Assembly (NCBI GenBank): GCA_016708875.1
Contig: JADJFA010000019.1
Span: 1-64,000, forward strand
DNA: 64,000 bases
Reading direction: 5' to 3'
Source of the DNA: Lewinellaceae bacterium
GTDB lineage: Bacteria; Bacteroidota; Bacteroidia; Chitinophagales; Saprospiraceae
Part shown: positions 63,730 through 64,000 of the stretch, piece by piece
Numbering within the stretch: the stretch's first letter is position 1
Layout: each line of letters opens with the position of its first letter
Translations under genes and position numbers: made by a program
The notes under the pieces: model-generated
What the model saw: the letters and a program-made list of their open reading frames with translations, nothing else
Told to the model about the DNA's origin: nothing
Database searches by the model: none

Positions 63730-64000
63730 TCAAGTATTTTTCAATTTTTTCTTAACGGCCTTCTGGGCTTGTGTTGCGTCTTTTAGGGTCTCCTTAATTT
63801 CTTTAGAGTATTTGCCAGAAGGATATTTCTCCAAAAAATCATTACAACGGGTAGCAGATTCGCCGTAGCGCTCTTCCTTCTTTTCTACCACAGAGTTTTC
63901 AGCCAAAAGGAAACTTGCTTTGGCAATGAGGTAGCGAACGCGCTCTACATCAGGGCTTTCAGGGTAGTCGCGCAGGAGATTGTCAAAAGATATGACCGCC
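63730..64000 (-). CDS. bamD: BamD outer membrane assembly factor, 3' part
   Basis: The frame enters from the right edge and ends at 63730-63732. It reads NLLRDYPESPDVERVRYLIA, KASFLLAENSVVEKKEERYG, NDFLEKYPSGKYSKEIKETL and a lysine-rich end. These are the last TPR pairs of a BamD/YfiO lipoprotein; in Bacteroidota bamD often precedes rpoZ, as here. It would work with BamA in outer-membrane protein insertion. The 5' part, with the lipobox, is beyond the window. Confidence 0.82.
   Translation of the reverse strand, partial: AVISFDNLLRDYPESPDVERVRYLIAKASFLLAENSVVEKKEERYGESATRCNDFLEKYPSGKYSKEIKETLKDATQAQKAVKKKLKNT

Overview
The window looks like a chromosome segment of a Bacteroidota bacterium, most likely of the Saprospiraceae type. 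The evidence is internal: type IX secretion (T9SS) cargo with C-terminal sorting domains of both the Por_Secre_tail and the CHU_C kind, SprB repeats, a PorP/SprF-like barrel beside a TPR-propeller-OmpA protein, a stand-alone GldM-like domain protein, a UpxY/NusG antiterminator, almost no Shine-Dalgarno sequences, and -7 promoter boxes of the form TAnnTTTG. I cannot assign a genus.

Layout. 1-2570: remains of an integrated element (excisionase-like and tyrosine-integrase pseudogenes, ending at a tRNA 3' fragment that keeps its terminator). 2.7-10.2 kb: a giant SprB-repeat protein, a NusG-like regulator, a DinB protein, and an envelope-glycan pair (GT2 transferase plus GT-C-like membrane protein). 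10.5-16.9 kb: mutS, a GldM-like protein, a secreted beta-helix protein, folP. 17.2-20.6 kb: an ABC importer operon whose binding protein is fused to an OmpA domain. 20.6-28.7 kb: a lipoprotein, a POT peptide transporter, a GWxTD protein, and a 718-residue protein that I read as a periplasmic-binding-protein domain fused to a pentameric ligand-gated ion channel. 28.8-36.3 kb: secreted hydrolase, FG-GAP/ASPIC and PhoX-like proteins. 36.4-41.1 kb: PPK2, a DUF433 protein, homodimeric pyruvate dehydrogenase E1 (aceE) and lipB. 41.2-51.3 kb: CotH-like and vanadium-haloperoxidase secreted proteins, gamma-glutamyltransferase, a possible small RNA, an M14 peptidase. 51.4-64 kb: PorE/PorP-like pair, cutC, YdjM-like hydrolase, cdsA, rhodanese, pnuC, an FAD oxidoreductase, a second M14 peptidase, a GNAT protein, rpoZ and the 3' end of bamD.

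Two themes stand out. First, at least a dozen long inverted repeats, several with perfect arms of 36-48 bp, sit between genes and, in lipB, inside a gene. Many arms are made of short words of 7-15 nt repeated head to tail. They lie between convergent, tandem and divergent genes, so they are not just terminators, and some begin directly at stop codons. Second, about ten otherwise good genes (mutS, lipB, ggt, an M14 peptidase, GT2 and others) are broken by a small indel, several at homopolymer runs. That suggests sequencing or assembly error as much as real decay, and I give restored gene extents.

No CRISPR array, rRNA, complete tRNA or complete insertion sequence was found.
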